NCBI GenBank assembly: GCA_024362935.1
Contig: JANCRA010000032.1
Span: 6,499,001 to 6,563,000, forward strand
Source of the DNA: Setophaga petechia
Taxonomy: Eukaryota; Chordata; Aves; Passeriformes; Parulidae
DNA: 64,000 bases
Reading direction: 5' to 3'
Below the pieces are notes generated by a model. The model did no database searches. It saw only the letters and a program-made list of their open reading frames with translations, and was not told the DNA's origin. Numbering within the stretch: position 1 is the first letter of the stretch; each line of letters begins with the position of its first letter. Position numbers and translations under genes: made by a program. This document shows, in pieces, positions 23,001 through 36,366 of the stretch.

Positions 23001-26000
23001 TACACTGGATTTGATACCTATTTTGTATACTTTATACTTGTTTTTATAAATACTAAGTAAGGCTGTTTCAGCTTTTTTTAATACAAATGACCTGAATTTA
23101 ATAAAAAAATTATCATTGTACTATATATATATAAAACGATGTAGTTTTACTTACAGCATTTTTCAACAGATCTCTGTGATGCCTTTTTTCCACTGCAGTT
23201 GGGTTTGCATGGTTTGGCAACTGGCCATGCAAATGTAAATGTGTGAAAGAAAGCAAAAATTGAAAAAGCAGAGTGAGCCTCTGTCACCACAGGTCTGCTT
23301 GCTCATAGGGTCAGAGCCCAGATGAATTTGGTTTCTGTCTTATGCAGTGGAGTGTTACAAAGTTGTGTATTAACCCAGTGTACTGCTAACTGGTATCATT
23401 TAATTTACATTTTTAGCCTAGTAGTCACTTGGTGGGGGCCTGCATGTTGTTCTTTGGTGCAAACAAAGTGGTTATGGATGGGGAAGCAAGGAGGAGGTTC
23501 CTGTTCACTGGGGCTTTTGTGTCCTCAGTCACACCCCTCTGAGGTGTGAATTTTACAGCGAGTGAGTCGTGTTCATGAAAGGGAGCTGAGCTCTGGGCTG
23601 GCTTGGAGTTGGAGTTGCAAGTGGGTAGGGGTTGGAGAGGAATTGGTGTCCATGGAACTGTGGATTGTGGGACTCCTGGTGACCTGTCTGAGAGCCAGGC
23701 TCTGCAGAGGTGAGGTCAGGGGATCTCTTGGTCCACTCCCATGGTGTGGTGGTGTTCTGCACTAGTTAAATTTTGAAAAGTGAGAACACCATTCAAGAAA
23801 GAGGGAGCAGGGGAGAAGTGCTGTGCCTTGTAACAATGGTTAGTGAATGACACACATGAATAAAAGAGCAGCAGGGAAGTTGGCATTTATACAACAGCTT
23901 GGTTAGGAGGATTTTAATAACTTATGATGCATCCCACAAGCTCTGAATTACCTGTGGGCAGTCAGTAAAGTACTGAAGAGGTTGAAAAGGGGAGGTGAAT
24001 ATAAGACAGTATCTAAGTCACTGTGGTTTCTAAGAATTCATACAGCTTACTCAATGTTTCTTGCCTTAGTCAGCATTGTGCAAGTATTTTTCAGTGACAC
24101 TAAGAGCAGCACATTGGGGTTTAATGGTAAAAACAGTATTTCTGTTAATTCGGTATCATTCCCCTCTTCTCTATGAACTAGATTTGATTTTGGACAACTG
24201 TAATGATTTATCCATTAAGTTGCTGAAATAGTAGTCTCTGTGAGTGTTGTTTGTTTGGGGTTTTTTTGGGTTTTTTTTGGTTTTTTTGCATTTCTAATTA
24301 ATTTATGCTGGTAATTTCTGCTGAGTGCTGAGCACCTGGTTGGGTTGCTCGGAGCTACCTTTCATTATCTCCTTTGTAAACACTTGTGGAAAAGCCAATT
24401 TCTGAAGAGGATAGTTGCAAGGCAGTGTTAGTTAGAGCAGATTTGCTGCCCTTGCAGTATCAAATAAATGTGATATTAAACAGATGATTGGACTTCTTTT
24501 GCTTTCACACCACAGCATTCCCATTGTAGCATCCCAAAAGTCGAGGGGGGTGGGAGAGGAGAGGGAGTGCTGTAAGTACAATGATTGCTAAAAGCCAGTA
24601 AAAAGAGAAGAATAACTCTGCTGCAATGGGATTTTTAGAAGGAGCTAGCATTTTTAGATATGTTTTATTCCATTTAACAGTACTGTCAGATTTCATTTGG
24701 GATATAAAGAACTATGGTTCCTATCCCACTTTCTGAAAGATAAAAATGTTGGTAGATTTCAGGGACAGACTGGTAAACTGAAGTAAAGCTTAGGGTTGGA
24801 ATTACACTTATGTATGGTGCCACTTGGTGGGACAGACATGCTCAGACTCTGGCACAAATGATGTCTGTGTTTAATTGGGCAGAGCACACAGCACAGAATT
24901 TATGCCAGCTGTTGGAAGACTAAAGGTAACTTCATGGCAGTACGTTTCATACCAGGACAGGTTACCTGCCACAATTGTTTTTTAAAACATCTGGTCAGGG
25001 TAAGAGAGTTTCTGTGGACTGGTACTCAGCATCATCCTGCTGCAGCATGATTGAACCCCCCCAGGAAGCTGTGAAACAGGCTATCTGTAAACTGTGTCTC
25101 TGAACTTTGATTTCAAGGAGATGGCAACTTGCTGAAGGTCAGAGAGCAAGCCAGGAATGGTATACAGATTTTGTTGTTGTTTGATTGTTTGGGAGAAAGA
25201 AAGCTTAAAAACAAACACACACAACCAGCAAACAAAACAAAAGAAGCCTTTGCTTTCCCAAACGTTTTGCTCTTAAGAGCATCAGCAATGAGGTACTCTT
25301 GAACTGGCATTTCATCTCCTACCTCAGGAGGGAAAAACAGCCCCTTTTGTTCCTTAGTGGTATCTGGTTTATGAATCTTTTGTTTTTATACTCTCACTTC
25401 CAGGTTGATTGGACTGATTGTTCTGTATTTAGGAAGATTCCTTTGAGCAGTTAAAGCATACATTAATGATTGGCTTGAAGATAAAGCAGCCTCCTCCCTG
25501 GGTAGAGGCTGATGCTCTGAGCCCAAATCAGGGTGTTGTCCTCCAGCTCCTGTGTGCAAGGCGATGGCAGCATAGCACAGTCCCCTCAGTAACATTCATC
25601 CCTCCCTTTGGGTAGGTGTGGGCCATTGGCAGGGTTGGCCTATCTTAATTCCTTAAAATTTAGTAAAACCACACATTTCTATTGTACTTTATCCACATAC
25701 AAATAACAAATATTTATTAATACAAAAACATACAAATATTTATTAATATTTCCCCAGCTGAAAGGAATTCAGTGAGAAATCCTGTGGCTGTTCTGACAAG
25801 AAGAAAATTTTATCTTCATTTCTCTTTCTTCTCTTTTGCCTCTTCCACTATATAATTGCTGTTCCATGGTTCCTGGCACTGGTGATTAAAACTGAGGGCT
25901 GATTTAATTGTTAAATTTATTTTTAATAGCTTTTGGAATTTATAGGCTGCCAGTCACAGACATGGGAAAAACAGAATTTAAAGGAATTTTGGGCCACTTT

Positions 26001-26885
26001 GAGCATTTTTTTTGAGAAAATCTGATTTAATTTCAAGTCTTAGGTACAGAATAGTTCAGGATTATTTAAATCTGGGTAATTAAAAAGCTGTTTTTTGTAA
26101 TGAACCCAGGAGGAGAAGGCTGGGTTACAAGTCCTATTTTGGGAACACTGAGAATCTGAAGCTGTTCTCATTCATGTCAGCAGAAGTTCAGAAACATTTC
26201 TCCAACCATTTTTTTGAAGGTGCTCCCCTGAGTCTCACTTTCATTTCACATATTGTATTTCATATAATACTGGTGTATGTCATCTTCTCTGGCTTTATTA
26301 CTGTCTTGAATTCATTTACTGGAATTCCTGTGCTTTCTTTTAAGCATCTACTCGTAACCACTAATAAATCTGGAACATATTCAGACTTGGTGGGATGTTG
26401 GATTTTACAGGATGAAACTTCATTGTTTCCCTTTATGGGCTGTGGCTTCCAGAATACCAATTATGGTAATTGCCTTCCCCTCCCTCCCACCGTCCATCGT
26501 CTGCAGTCCTCTCTTACTGCATCAGCTTTTTCTACCCAAACTGTCTCTGCCTATTGCTGCCTTTGTCTCCACTTCCTGCTGTGGGAAGAAGAGTTCCTTC
26601 AAATCCCATCTGAACTGCTTCATCTGCAATGACTGCAAGAAGTTTTAAGTAACTTGAAATGGCACAGAAGAACAGCCAGAGGCCAAGTTTGAAAGATAAG
26701 ATTTGAAATTAGAATACATGCCTGACATCACATATTTTACTGAATTCTCGTTTTCACCCTTTTTTTTGGTTGATTTTCTCTTTTTGTCTCATTTTAAGTA
26801 GTTAGCATGGGTAGTGTCTTCACATTTTTTAACTGCCTCCCCCTTCTTTAAAGCTCAAAAATTAGTAATAAATGTGTCCCATAAA

Positions 26886-27180
26886 TCCCAGAATCATGGA
26901 ATTCTTAAGGTTGGAATGGGATCTCTGGAGATCATTTTGTCCAAGCCCCCTACCAAGGCAGGGGTCAGCAAGAGTGACACAGGAATGTGTCCAGGTGGGT
27001 TTTGAATGTCTCCTGAGAGGGAGATTCCACAGCCTCCTTGGGCAGCCTGTTCCAGTGCTCTGCCACCCTCAGTGTAAAGAGATTCTTCCTCATGTTGAGC
27101 TGGGAATTCTTGTGTTTTAAATCTCTAGCAGTTGCAGGTACCAGCATTAACTGATGGATTTCTTTGGCCCCACTCTGACC
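26886..27180 (-). mobile_element. CR1 LINE fragment, antisense
   Basis: Reads 'cccagaatcatggaattctt', 'aaggttggaatgggatctct', 'ggagatcattttgtccaagc', then 'ttccacagcctccttgggca' with 'gcctgttccagtgctctgcc' and 'agagattcttcctcatgttg'. These are standard CR1 3' region landmarks in reverse. Confidence 0.93.
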
Positions 27181-30100
27181 CACTGTCTCTTCCTGGGCTG
27201 CATGTTCACAGTCATGGGGGAACTGAAAATGACAGAACACTTCTGCTTTGCTCCCCATTGTCCCTGCTCACATTTCACAGCATGGCAGGGATGGGGTGGT
27301 CTCTGGGGTGGGGCAGGGAGCAGGGCACACGGGAGATGCTGTGGGGATGTGAGGAGCTGGACTTCTGTGGCTGAGCTCCTGGCTGCTGAGTCTGGTTGTC
27401 TTGGGTTTTTTGGTTTTGTTTTTTTTAATTAAAACTTCCTCTGCATTTCCCACCCCCCCACCCCCCCGGCATCCCCCGGAATCTGAAGGAACCCTAATTG
27501 TTTTTCCATACGTGCCTTCAGATGAAAATGCTTTTCTTCCTCTTTTTCTTTCTGTCAAAAGAACTATTGGATTTTTTTGGAGTAAAGATTTTTTTCCCCC
27601 TCAGGCTTATTCTTTATGTTGGACCGATGCCTCATTTTTCAATAGCAGATCAGAGCTACCAAAAAAGGAGTTTGATAGACAAGCAAACTTCTTAAAATTT
27701 AATTTGGTACTTTCTTGATACACCAACATTAGTAACTGTATGTTACTGGCATTACCATGATCTAAAAATGGTAGTAAAATAAAGATGGTTTAAGCTGGCA
27801 TTTTTTTGCTCTCCTGAATGAATTCTGTTGTGGGCTGTGTTCAGAATACCTTGGCATCCTTGCAGATCTGTATTACTTAGAAAGCAGAAAAGTCAATTTT
27901 GCAAGTAACTTCTTTCTTTTCAAATATCTAGTACACAAAATTCACTTCTACTTTTTGTCAGACACAACATCTGGGGATTTCCATTTCATCTGCTAAGTCA
28001 TATGCTCAAATTAGAGTGGTGAGAGCTGTTCTGAAAGATGTGCATCAGGCTTTTTTGAGCTGTATGGCAGCACTATTTTCAAATAATTTCATAAGTTTTG
28101 AGTGCCTGTGGAAGTTCCTGGTTAAAGCAATGTCTGTATAGTACTTCTATTTTCCTTATCTATTGCTATCATTGATATTAGCATGTAACTTAAATAAGGG
28201 AATTATAAACATTTAATTGTAATACTAGTTCTGTTACTGCTCTTGTTCTTCTAAGCTTGCTGTATTTTCCACACAAATAAAAATGATGTTTACCTTACCA
28301 CACACCTGATGTTGTTGATTTGTTTACTTATTTGTATGCTGAGTATTTGGTGTGCTTCCTTACTTGATGATTTGCTATTTTTATAGCAGTTAGAAGTAAA
28401 TAGAAATTGAAATGGGAATGCCCATTGTCAGAGTGCCAAAAACCCACTGCAGGTTAGTACTGACTTCAGTCCTCTGTTTTTTTTCTGGCTGTTAAGGATA
28501 ACCCATGATAGTAATTCTTTATCTGAACATGATTGTTTATATGCATAACACATATGTGACCCATATTTAGATTACCTTTAGAATCTCTGGGAATGCTCCT
28601 TCCTCGCATTCTTTCATGAAGGGTGTGTGTCCACAGAGGCTTTGAAAATTACTTTTAAGGGAAAACCGTTCTTGAGAAATGGCACACACTCTTGCTTGCA
28701 AGAAGCCTTGTGCTGTTTTGCTTTTGGTTATGTTTCCTTTTGTTTTCTTTTTCCTTCCTGAGACTGATGCTACCTGAAAGTTGCCCTGGAGTATTTGAAG
28801 GTGGTACTGGCATAAGAGCCTGTGTGATGGGCCAATACCAATGAGTAGATGACAGTTGCTGCAATCAGCTCTTTAACCCCTGCAGTCTGCTTGTCTGATA
28901 TTGGAACTGTATGCACATAATTTATAAATAAATAAAGGTACCTGTACTGGGGATACGAGCTTTTTTTTTTTTTTTCTCTCATAGAAGTACACAATCAAAA
29001 TAATTTGGAGACCATAACTCTAGCAGACAGAAAATAAGTTTTCTGTTTTCCCCTTATTTGCCACCAGATTATGGCCCTGCTAAATTCAGCCCTCTGCAAA
29101 TACAGCCTCCTCCCAGCTTTCAGACACTGTGTAACGAGATGAATCCCCCACGTAATTTGGCTGAATACACCACCACCTCCCCAACAGAAGACATAAATGA
29201 AGGGGTCTGGCTGAAAGGGAAGCCTGTTTGCAGTCTGCCTCACCAGTGCAGTTAATTGAAATGCATCCACGTGATCCCTTCACTTTGATTTGAATGGGAG
29301 CTGGCTGGTTTCCCAGTGCAGGCAAAAGAGCTGTTTTCTTCTCCTAAAGTGAAATGCCTCTTTCTGATGCCCCATTTACCAAGGACGGTTAAGTGAAGTA
29401 AAGGAGAAGGGGCACAGCCAGCCAGTGGGGTGTCTGAGGCCAAGGGTAGCAAGCGTGGTGCCATAATTGTGAGGGCTGGCAGGGTGCAGCCAGTGTGGAG
29501 ATGAGGTGATCAGAGCGGTGTTCCCACTGATCCACCCCACTGTGCCTCCGGGCCTGGATTCCTTCCGTCTTGCCACTCCTTTTCTCTTAGAGAAATGCTT
29601 CCCTGCCCTCTCCAAAAATGAAGACACAGGCGCCTGCCAAGGTGCTTTGGAGAATGGCCTCTGGTGTGCTGCAGGATCATAATCTTGCTCCCCATGACAG
29701 ACAAGCAATCTTCAGGTGAATCTTCAGTGTCACCCTGTGAATGTGAATTCATCCCAATGGCCACCACAGGAGCACCCAAGTTGGTCGCTGGTGCAAGGGA
29801 AGCGATTCCCTCTCTTCAGAATGCCTAGTGTAAAAAACTCAGGAAAAGGAATGGGAAAAGGAGTGGGACAGACAGACAGATGGACATCTCCGGTCTAGCT
29901 GTGTCCCCAGACAGCGCTTTCATATCTGGCTCTTAAATGCCAGAGACCCTCAGCCCAGCCTGCAAACAGGCTGCAAATCCAAAGCTGAGGGTGACACTGT
30001 GCTGCTAGTGAGGGTTTTGCTTGGGAGCCTTGAAATGCTTCCCTTTTGTTCAAGTTAAACTGCTCCATTTATTTTCATTCTTAACTAAGCATCCTTTTTG

Positions 30101-33100
30101 CTAGAGTGTCTCTCCAGACTTCATGTGATCTGAGGCAAGGATGCAAGCCCAGAGCAGGATTTGGTCCCTGTGCTGCACCATCTCCTGCTCCCGAATTTTT
30201 GATAGTGGTGTTGCCTCTGCCCCAGCTCCAGAGCTGCCAGCTGAGTTCCACACCACCTTGTCTTACAGGAGTGCTTGAGGACAAATAGTGTAAGGACCGT
30301 GAGATGTTTAAGCACTACAGAGTCAGACAGACTGTACACAGCAGAGGGAAGTAGCCAGTGGAGGACTGATAGGTAAAGCAGTTAGTCATCTAGGGAATGG
30401 CAGACTGCCTTGATACCCCCTTCTTCCTTCCTAAAAAAAGCAAAATCAGGTTAAGCTGCAAGAGGAATACAATTCTGAAATTAACGGAATGTCTAATATT
30501 CCATGGGTGGAATTGCAAGCAAAAGAGGTGTTGATGTCAAATTAATTATTTATAATTTATTACTCAGTACTAAGCAGTAGGGTGATTGAATGTGATTTAT
30601 AATAAAAGTATTCTTGTTTCCCCTTTATGATTGGTTTTGTTACAGTGAGCAGAATGGGGTACTACCTTACTTTATCTTGCAGATAAGACTTCTCTGCTTT
30701 TCTGTAAAATGCCCCTATTTTTTAGGAAAAAAAAAAGAATAAGATGCTAGTGTCACTTGGAAGGTTATTGCATAGCTACTGACACATAAAGCAGAATTAA
30801 TAGCAAGAGCTTTAAAATATGTACAATATATGCATTGACTTCCTACAAACTGGCATTCTTCACAGTTCCTGGTAGAAGTTATGCCCAAGTTTATGTTTGT
30901 ATGGTCAAAACCAAGATGTTTATGGTGAATAAGTACAGATAAGTTGTTTTGGTTTTATCTTCTGAATGATATCTTTTTGCTCCTTACAACGAGGAGCACA
31001 CACTTGTACCTCTGTGTTGCTGCACATAATGCTGCACATTCCTGCTGTGCTGCTGGAAGAGCACCCATATGGAAAGTCCCTGGATAAGCCATTTATGAGG
31101 GAAGAGGGGAGTGCTGAGGAAGGAGGGGAGGGTGTGCAGCGACTGGCAATCCCTCTGGGTGACAGAAGGAGGGGAACTGGATGATATACAAGGGTGATTT
31201 CTGGAGATCCATGACCTCACTACTCTTGACCTGATGGGGTGGAGTAGTTCTTGAGTTTTACTGCAGTGATACACAAGACAGACATGTGGACTAGGAAGGA
31301 GTGTCTGAATAAAAATACTTCAGGCTGTTATGACCTTCAGAAATAAATGTTGCATACATTTCTAGTTGCTTATAACATTCTTCTGCTTGGAGTGGATGAA
31401 TTCTTATACAAGTCTTTACACTGTTCATTTTCTCTGTCTCCCAAAATAGGGTGTGAGAAGGGCAGGAGAGGAGAGCAGCATGGTGGGTGAGGTGGAAGGG
31501 CGAGTGGTGAGCACAGAAGTTGTCAGTGCCACACATATGTGGTAATAATATCTGTTTCTTGAGAAATATGCAAACAGGCCAACCAGTATGTGATAAAGAA
31601 CTTGAAGGCAGTTTCATATTGGAACACACATTTCTTCAAACTGGGATCCAGCTAATAATGCAGTGGAAGTCCAATAATCCAAACACATATTCATAGGTGG
31701 GGTTTTTGAGCTGGAGAGCCTGCAGACTCTTTCTGAGTCTATAAAGTACTTTGGAGTCTTGTGAGAGATTGTACTGAGAACACTTGAAATTTTTAAAGGT
31801 GACTCACTGTATTCCCCTCCAAACAATTAAGTTGTTTCACTGAGCTCATCTTCACTGGTCTGGTATGTAATAACTTGTTTTTCCCTCTGCTGATGCCTAC
31901 TTCTATTCCTCCAATAGTGTTCTTAAATGTGCAGCTTCATGATGAACTTTTTTTTAGTGCTACAGTTGATCAGTAATCCAGAAGTTCATAACTACATGGA
32001 GGATAGCCACAGATAACATAATTCTGTGCAGCTTCTTGGTCTGAGCATTGAACAAACCACACCTGAATGAAATCCGGTCTTTGCAGTGCATTTTCCCTCA
32101 GGTTGGGGCAGGCATTCATTTATGCCCCAACTCTCTCTTCTGCCCTATGGTCCAGCCCTGACCAGGTGGGCAAGTCCAGACAGACATCACCTTGGCTGAT
32201 CCTTCATCCAGAGAATCCTGAGTTGCCTCTGAGATTCAAAGACGAAGCTAATGTCTGTGGGTGCTGCAGATGCAGAGCTTCCTTTACAAGCCAAGCCACT
32301 GCCTGCATTTTGTGAAGGCTGGGGAGTGGGGCAGGCCCTTGCAGTGCCATGGTGAGACAACGCCAAGCACAAGTTACTTGGGATCATTGGGAGGAGAGGG
32401 GGAAAGGAGTCCTTTGTATTCCTGACTCCTGATGGGTGGAACAGTGAGTAGCAGAAGGGAGGTGGGACAGAAGGGAAGCAGGGTGGCCGACAGCGGCCAG
32501 CTGGCCCCGGGTTGGTGGCAGCACGCCTGGGAGGGGAGATCCCTGGGTCCCTGCCAGCGAGTGTGGGAGGAAAGCAGCTACCGATGGTGTTAGTCAGTGT
32601 GACTGCTGAGTGCTGTTCAAAGGGCTGGAGCGCTGTAACAGGGACCGACTGGGCGTTATCTCATTTCCTCGTTCACATAACCCCAGGGAAAAGGGAGAAC
32701 ATTAATGAAACCCTGGAGGTGAATGGAGCCAGATCCAGGCTGAAATGTGTAAAGAATTTCTCACAAGAGATTTGTCTCTTTGGTCTTTTCATACCATCCC
32801 ACAGGCATAACCTTCATGGTTGCAAGTTGTTTATTTTCCCTTGGCTGCCGCTGTTCCTGTTTAATCCTTTAAGATAATAATATGCATTAGTAATGGTGAG
32901 CAAGAATGGTTTTTGTAACATTAATGTCAAACATAGTGTGATACAATTTCTCTAATATTTTGGCTTAATACTGTGCACATTGTGCCAGCAGTAGTACTGG
33001 ATGATTCAGAGACTGCTGTTAGGCCTATTAGGGATGCTATTTCAGAGCTCATATAAGAGCCCCAGAAGATTGCCCACGGTCTTTATATTTGAAAATTATG

Positions 33101-35092
33101 ACAAAAACAGGCTGCTGGAGAACTAAAGCTCAGTCAGCCTAACTTTGAACCCTAGCAAGTAATGAATGCAACTAACAGTCAATATATAAGCACTTACTGA
33201 ATAATACAGCATTAAAAGAGCCACATGGATTTCTAAGAACAGATTGTTTCAAAGCAGCCAATTTTCCAGGTCTGGCAGATGAGTGTGCCTTATAAACAGA
33301 AAAGAGGAAATAGATGTATCTGCTGATGCTGTCTCACAGAAAATTTCATAAGCAAACATGAGAAAGAGGCTTTAGAATTCAAATGATGGCGATTGACTTT
33401 GCTGGAGCATAAGCCTTGCAGATTCTCTTCTGTGTATCCACTTGTCTTCTCTTGCCTCTTGTTGTGGACCATTCTGTGATACCTCCTCCTGTTCCTTCAT
33501 CATGCCCTTTTAAGGTATATTAGTGTGGACTCAGGGCTTGGTTTCAAGAAAGCATATTGCAGTTAAGAAATAACAGTCTAGGTGAAATTGCTGGAAGGGA
33601 AGTGTGCAACTGTATGAAAAGAAGCATTTGGACAGGAATTGATGTTTTGACACAGAGCCACCAACAGGATCCCCCAAACAGAACCTGCCTTTCAGGAATT
33701 CTCTCTTTTATCACTTGCATTTAGTTCTTGATCAGTGACTTGGATGCTGCAGCTGAAAGTTGGCTTATGAAGTTTGTGAATGTCCTTGACTTAGATAAAC
33801 CTTTAGGGGTACAGGAGATTAATTAAAAATTACCTTGGCAGTCAGAAAAGAGGCTCCACAATCAAGATGTTGAAATTTCATGAAAATAAATGAAAAGAGT
33901 GGTGATCATGAAAGAGAATTCAAATAACCATGGGCTGGGCCATTTGAAGGATTCTTTAAAAGCCTTATCATGTTTTACGATGTGCCTGCAGAGAAAAACA
34001 GATCTTATTTTGGAAATGCTATGCATTAAATAGAAGGGAAGGTTGACCTAGATTATTTTGAAGAGACTCTGTATTTAATACTGAAAAAGCCTGAGAGTTG
34101 TTGTCCTGCCAGAGGAGGATAACAGAGAGGCCTTGTTAAAGCAACAAAGCACTTGAAGAAGGTTGGAAATGTACTGACTGGTGCATGCTTCTTTACTGAA
34201 GCCTTGGAACAGGGTTGTTTCCATGGATAGCAAATCCTTTTTGTTTTTTTTAGTGCATCTGTAGTCTCTGTAAGTGAAATAGATGGGATATGATAGCCCT
34301 ACCCTGAATTAAAATAACTTTTTTTCTCTGAAGCAGTATTCTCTCTTCCAGTGTGCTCTTGTGTCAGAAAGGAGACAGGTACACGATGTAGGTAGTTGAA
34401 ATCAGGGATCCTGAAATGGGGCTCGTGCCCTGATGTACCCTTGATGACTGTCAGATTGGCCCATGGCTGTGCTGTCCATGCAACAGGATGTGTGCATCTC
34501 CCTGCACATCAGGATGCAGCTGCAAGGAATCATCCATTTGTGCTGGGCATTATGTAGCCATCCTGTTTGTCTTGCCCAGTCATGGGCACTGTGGAGGGGG
34601 AGGCTGGGAAGAATGGCAGGGATGTTATCTTACTTTTAACAGCAGTACTCTTGTGGAAAGGTCAAACTTTTCTCCTGTTATTCATAAGCATTTTAGAGGA
34701 GGGGAAGCTTTTGACAGCTCCTAGCATCAAATAATTCCTCTGATCAGCTGCTGCAACTCCAGTCCTGCAGTGCCAGGTGTGCCATCTGCTCATGGCCAGC
34801 ACTTGGGTCCCTGCAGCCTCCTCCTGCTCCACTCAGCTCTGCCACTGCCATGGCCCCGGGACAGGACACTTGGTGAGGACAGCGGGTCTGGTGGTGGAGC
34901 TGGTGTTTGCCATCACTTCCTAGCTGAGCAGTGTAGTTCATCCCAGGGCATTGCTCCAGGCCTGGCTCAGGTGTAGCAGTAACCCTTTTGAAAAAGTTGT
35001 CTTTAAGTACTGCAGTGAGTTCAAGAGAAGACAAATGGCTGGCTGTCCTCTCATCATTTGAGAGCAGACTGTATTAATTGGTGCCATTTCCT
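27181..35092 (+). other. LIMS1: LIMS1 intron 1, second part
   Basis: Non-coding DNA. Notable items are a C-run cluster at 27449-27477 and a T run of about 20 near 28960. No exon, RNA gene or further mobile element was recognised. Confidence 0.65.
27449..27477 (-). other. C-run cluster, minus-strand G-quadruplex candidate
   Basis: C runs of 3, 7, 7 and 5 are separated by A, A and GGCAT. The minus strand therefore has four G runs with short loops (quadruplex pattern) and the + strand fits an i-motif. Confidence 0.6.
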
Positions 35093-35345
35093 AGTATCAT
35101 AAAATTTGGGGGGGAGGGACATTAGAGGCCATCTAGTCCAATGTCCCTGCAATGCGCAGGGACATCTAATCCATCACGTTGCTCAGAGCCCCATCCAGTC
35201 TGACCTCGAATCTTTCCAGGGTCAGGGCAGCTACCAGCTCTATGGGCAGCCTGTTCCAGCATTTCATCACCATCATAGTGAAAAATGTCTTATTTGAACG
35301 GCTGCAATTGTGACTTTTTACCTGAGCTTGAGTCAGTCTGGCTGG
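35093..35345 (-). mobile_element. CR1 LINE fragment, antisense
   Basis: Reads 'agtatcataaaatttggggg', 'gaggccatctagtccaatgt', 'cagagccccatccagtctga' and 'gggcagcctgttccagcatt'. On the minus strand the stretch translates as KCWNRLPIELVAALTLERFE-like sequence, the usual end of the CR1 reverse-transcriptase reading frame. Confidence 0.93.
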
Positions 35346-35474
35346 GAGGTCTGGCTCTGATGGACGTAGATTTGCTGTTAGCTTTTGGTGGCCTGGGCTC
35401 TGCTTCGAACGGCAGCTGTGATGGCACTGACAGGAAGGACTGCAAGGAGAACCCCAGGGGTGTTTGGGGCTTTT

Positions 35475-35725
35475 CCCCCCGTTTTTTTTGAGCAGGCTTC
35501 GCCTTTCCAGCCTGGCGGTGTGGGGCGGAAAGGGCGCTGCGAGCAGGGGACCCTTCGCGGGCCGGGCACCCTTCGCGGGCCGGGCACCCTTCGCGTGCCC
35601 GAGCGCGGCTCTCGGGCTCCGCCTGCCGGTGCGAGCGCGGCCTGGCCGGGCCGCCCCACGGCGGGTCCCGTGCACGGCCCGAGGGGAGGGAGCTCCCGGG
35701 GGCTCCGGGGTCATGATGAGGGAAC
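35475..35725. promoter_or_regulatory. intronic CpG-rich island with 18-bp tandem repeat
   Basis: About 250 bp of dense CpG (GGGCGCTGCGAGC, GAGCGCGGCTCTCGG, GGCCGGGCCGCCCC) in AT-rich intron, directly beyond a CR1 copy. The 18-bp unit ACCCTTCGCGGGCCGGGC is repeated three times at 35550-35603; the third copy is imperfect. I see no first exon with a phase-2 donor that would join LIMS1 exon 2. It may be an extra promoter, enhancer or non-coding transcript start. Confidence 0.5.
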
Positions 35726-36298
35726 ATCTCACTTCGGCTGAGCTGGAGGGATTCTTCTTGCATCTTGTGCTGTGTATGGCACCCACTGGTCCTTTGCCTT
35801 ACAGCAGCTGCATTCACTAACCCAACCCCCGCCAAACCCAGTCTTCTCCCGTTTTGGTGGCTGGGAGAGAGCTCTTGAGAGAGGAAGACATGGGCTGCTC
35901 CTTGCAGCTGGAGTGAAGGTGGGGGAGGAAGGAGTGTGTGGGGAAGGGGAAGGAAGAGCGTCGTAAGGAGAAAAAAGGAACTTGGTGGTGAGCTCCAAGG
36001 TCAGTTCAGCCGTCTCTTGTATACATCCTCGGCAAACTGGAACAGCTGAGGCATGAGTACATATTTCCTTCTGCTTGTTTTGCCCCGGAGACGGTGATTT
36101 CAGGGGGTGATGAGGAAGACAGCTGCAGGGTGTGACTGTCTGGCTTCTCTACCAGCTCCTGGCACCTCAGAGGTCTCCTTGCAGAGGGTGGCTCTTGTTG
36201 CCTGGAGCAGAGAGGACACTGACTTGTACAGAAGCTGCAATATTGAGCATCCTGGAGCAGCTCTGGGGATTTGGCTCTACCTGTGCTCTGCAGTTCTA

Positions 36299-36366
36299 GT
36301 TCATGTTGGCCTGCTAGAGGAGCGAAGAGAAATAGTTCATGTTTGCTAGAGGAGCAAAGAAAAATA
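36299..36366. repeat. short tandem direct repeat
   Basis: GTTCATGTTGGCCTGCTAGA-type 36-bp unit at 36299-36334 is followed at once by a 32-bp copy at 36335-36366 lacking four bases and carrying single-base changes. It looks like a local tandem duplication. Confidence 0.8.

Larger units (their letters stand above)
10975..26885 (+). other. LIMS1: LIMS1 intron 1, first part
   Basis: Starts with the GTAGGA donor, leaves the CpG island by about 11450, and is otherwise non-coding. It holds an AT-rich imperfect repeat at 17664-17728, a GGATG pentanucleotide array at 19996-20057, small TTACCTTATA repeats near 21928-21978 and T-rich tracts near 13270, 21260 and 24255. Open frames here (for example 16384-16860 and 26174-26632) show no family features or splice context. 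No exon is supported. Confidence 0.7.

Noticed and set aside
26174..26648. 152-codon + strand open frame with hydrophobic start
   Set aside because: No recognised family, no splice or promoter context, Ser/Leu/Phe-rich from pyrimidine-rich DNA; deep in LIMS1 intron.
35166..35835. Minus-strand open frames of about 180-206 codons
   Set aside because: They combine the orphan CpG island with the end of an antisense CR1 reading frame (KCWNRLP...), not a host gene.
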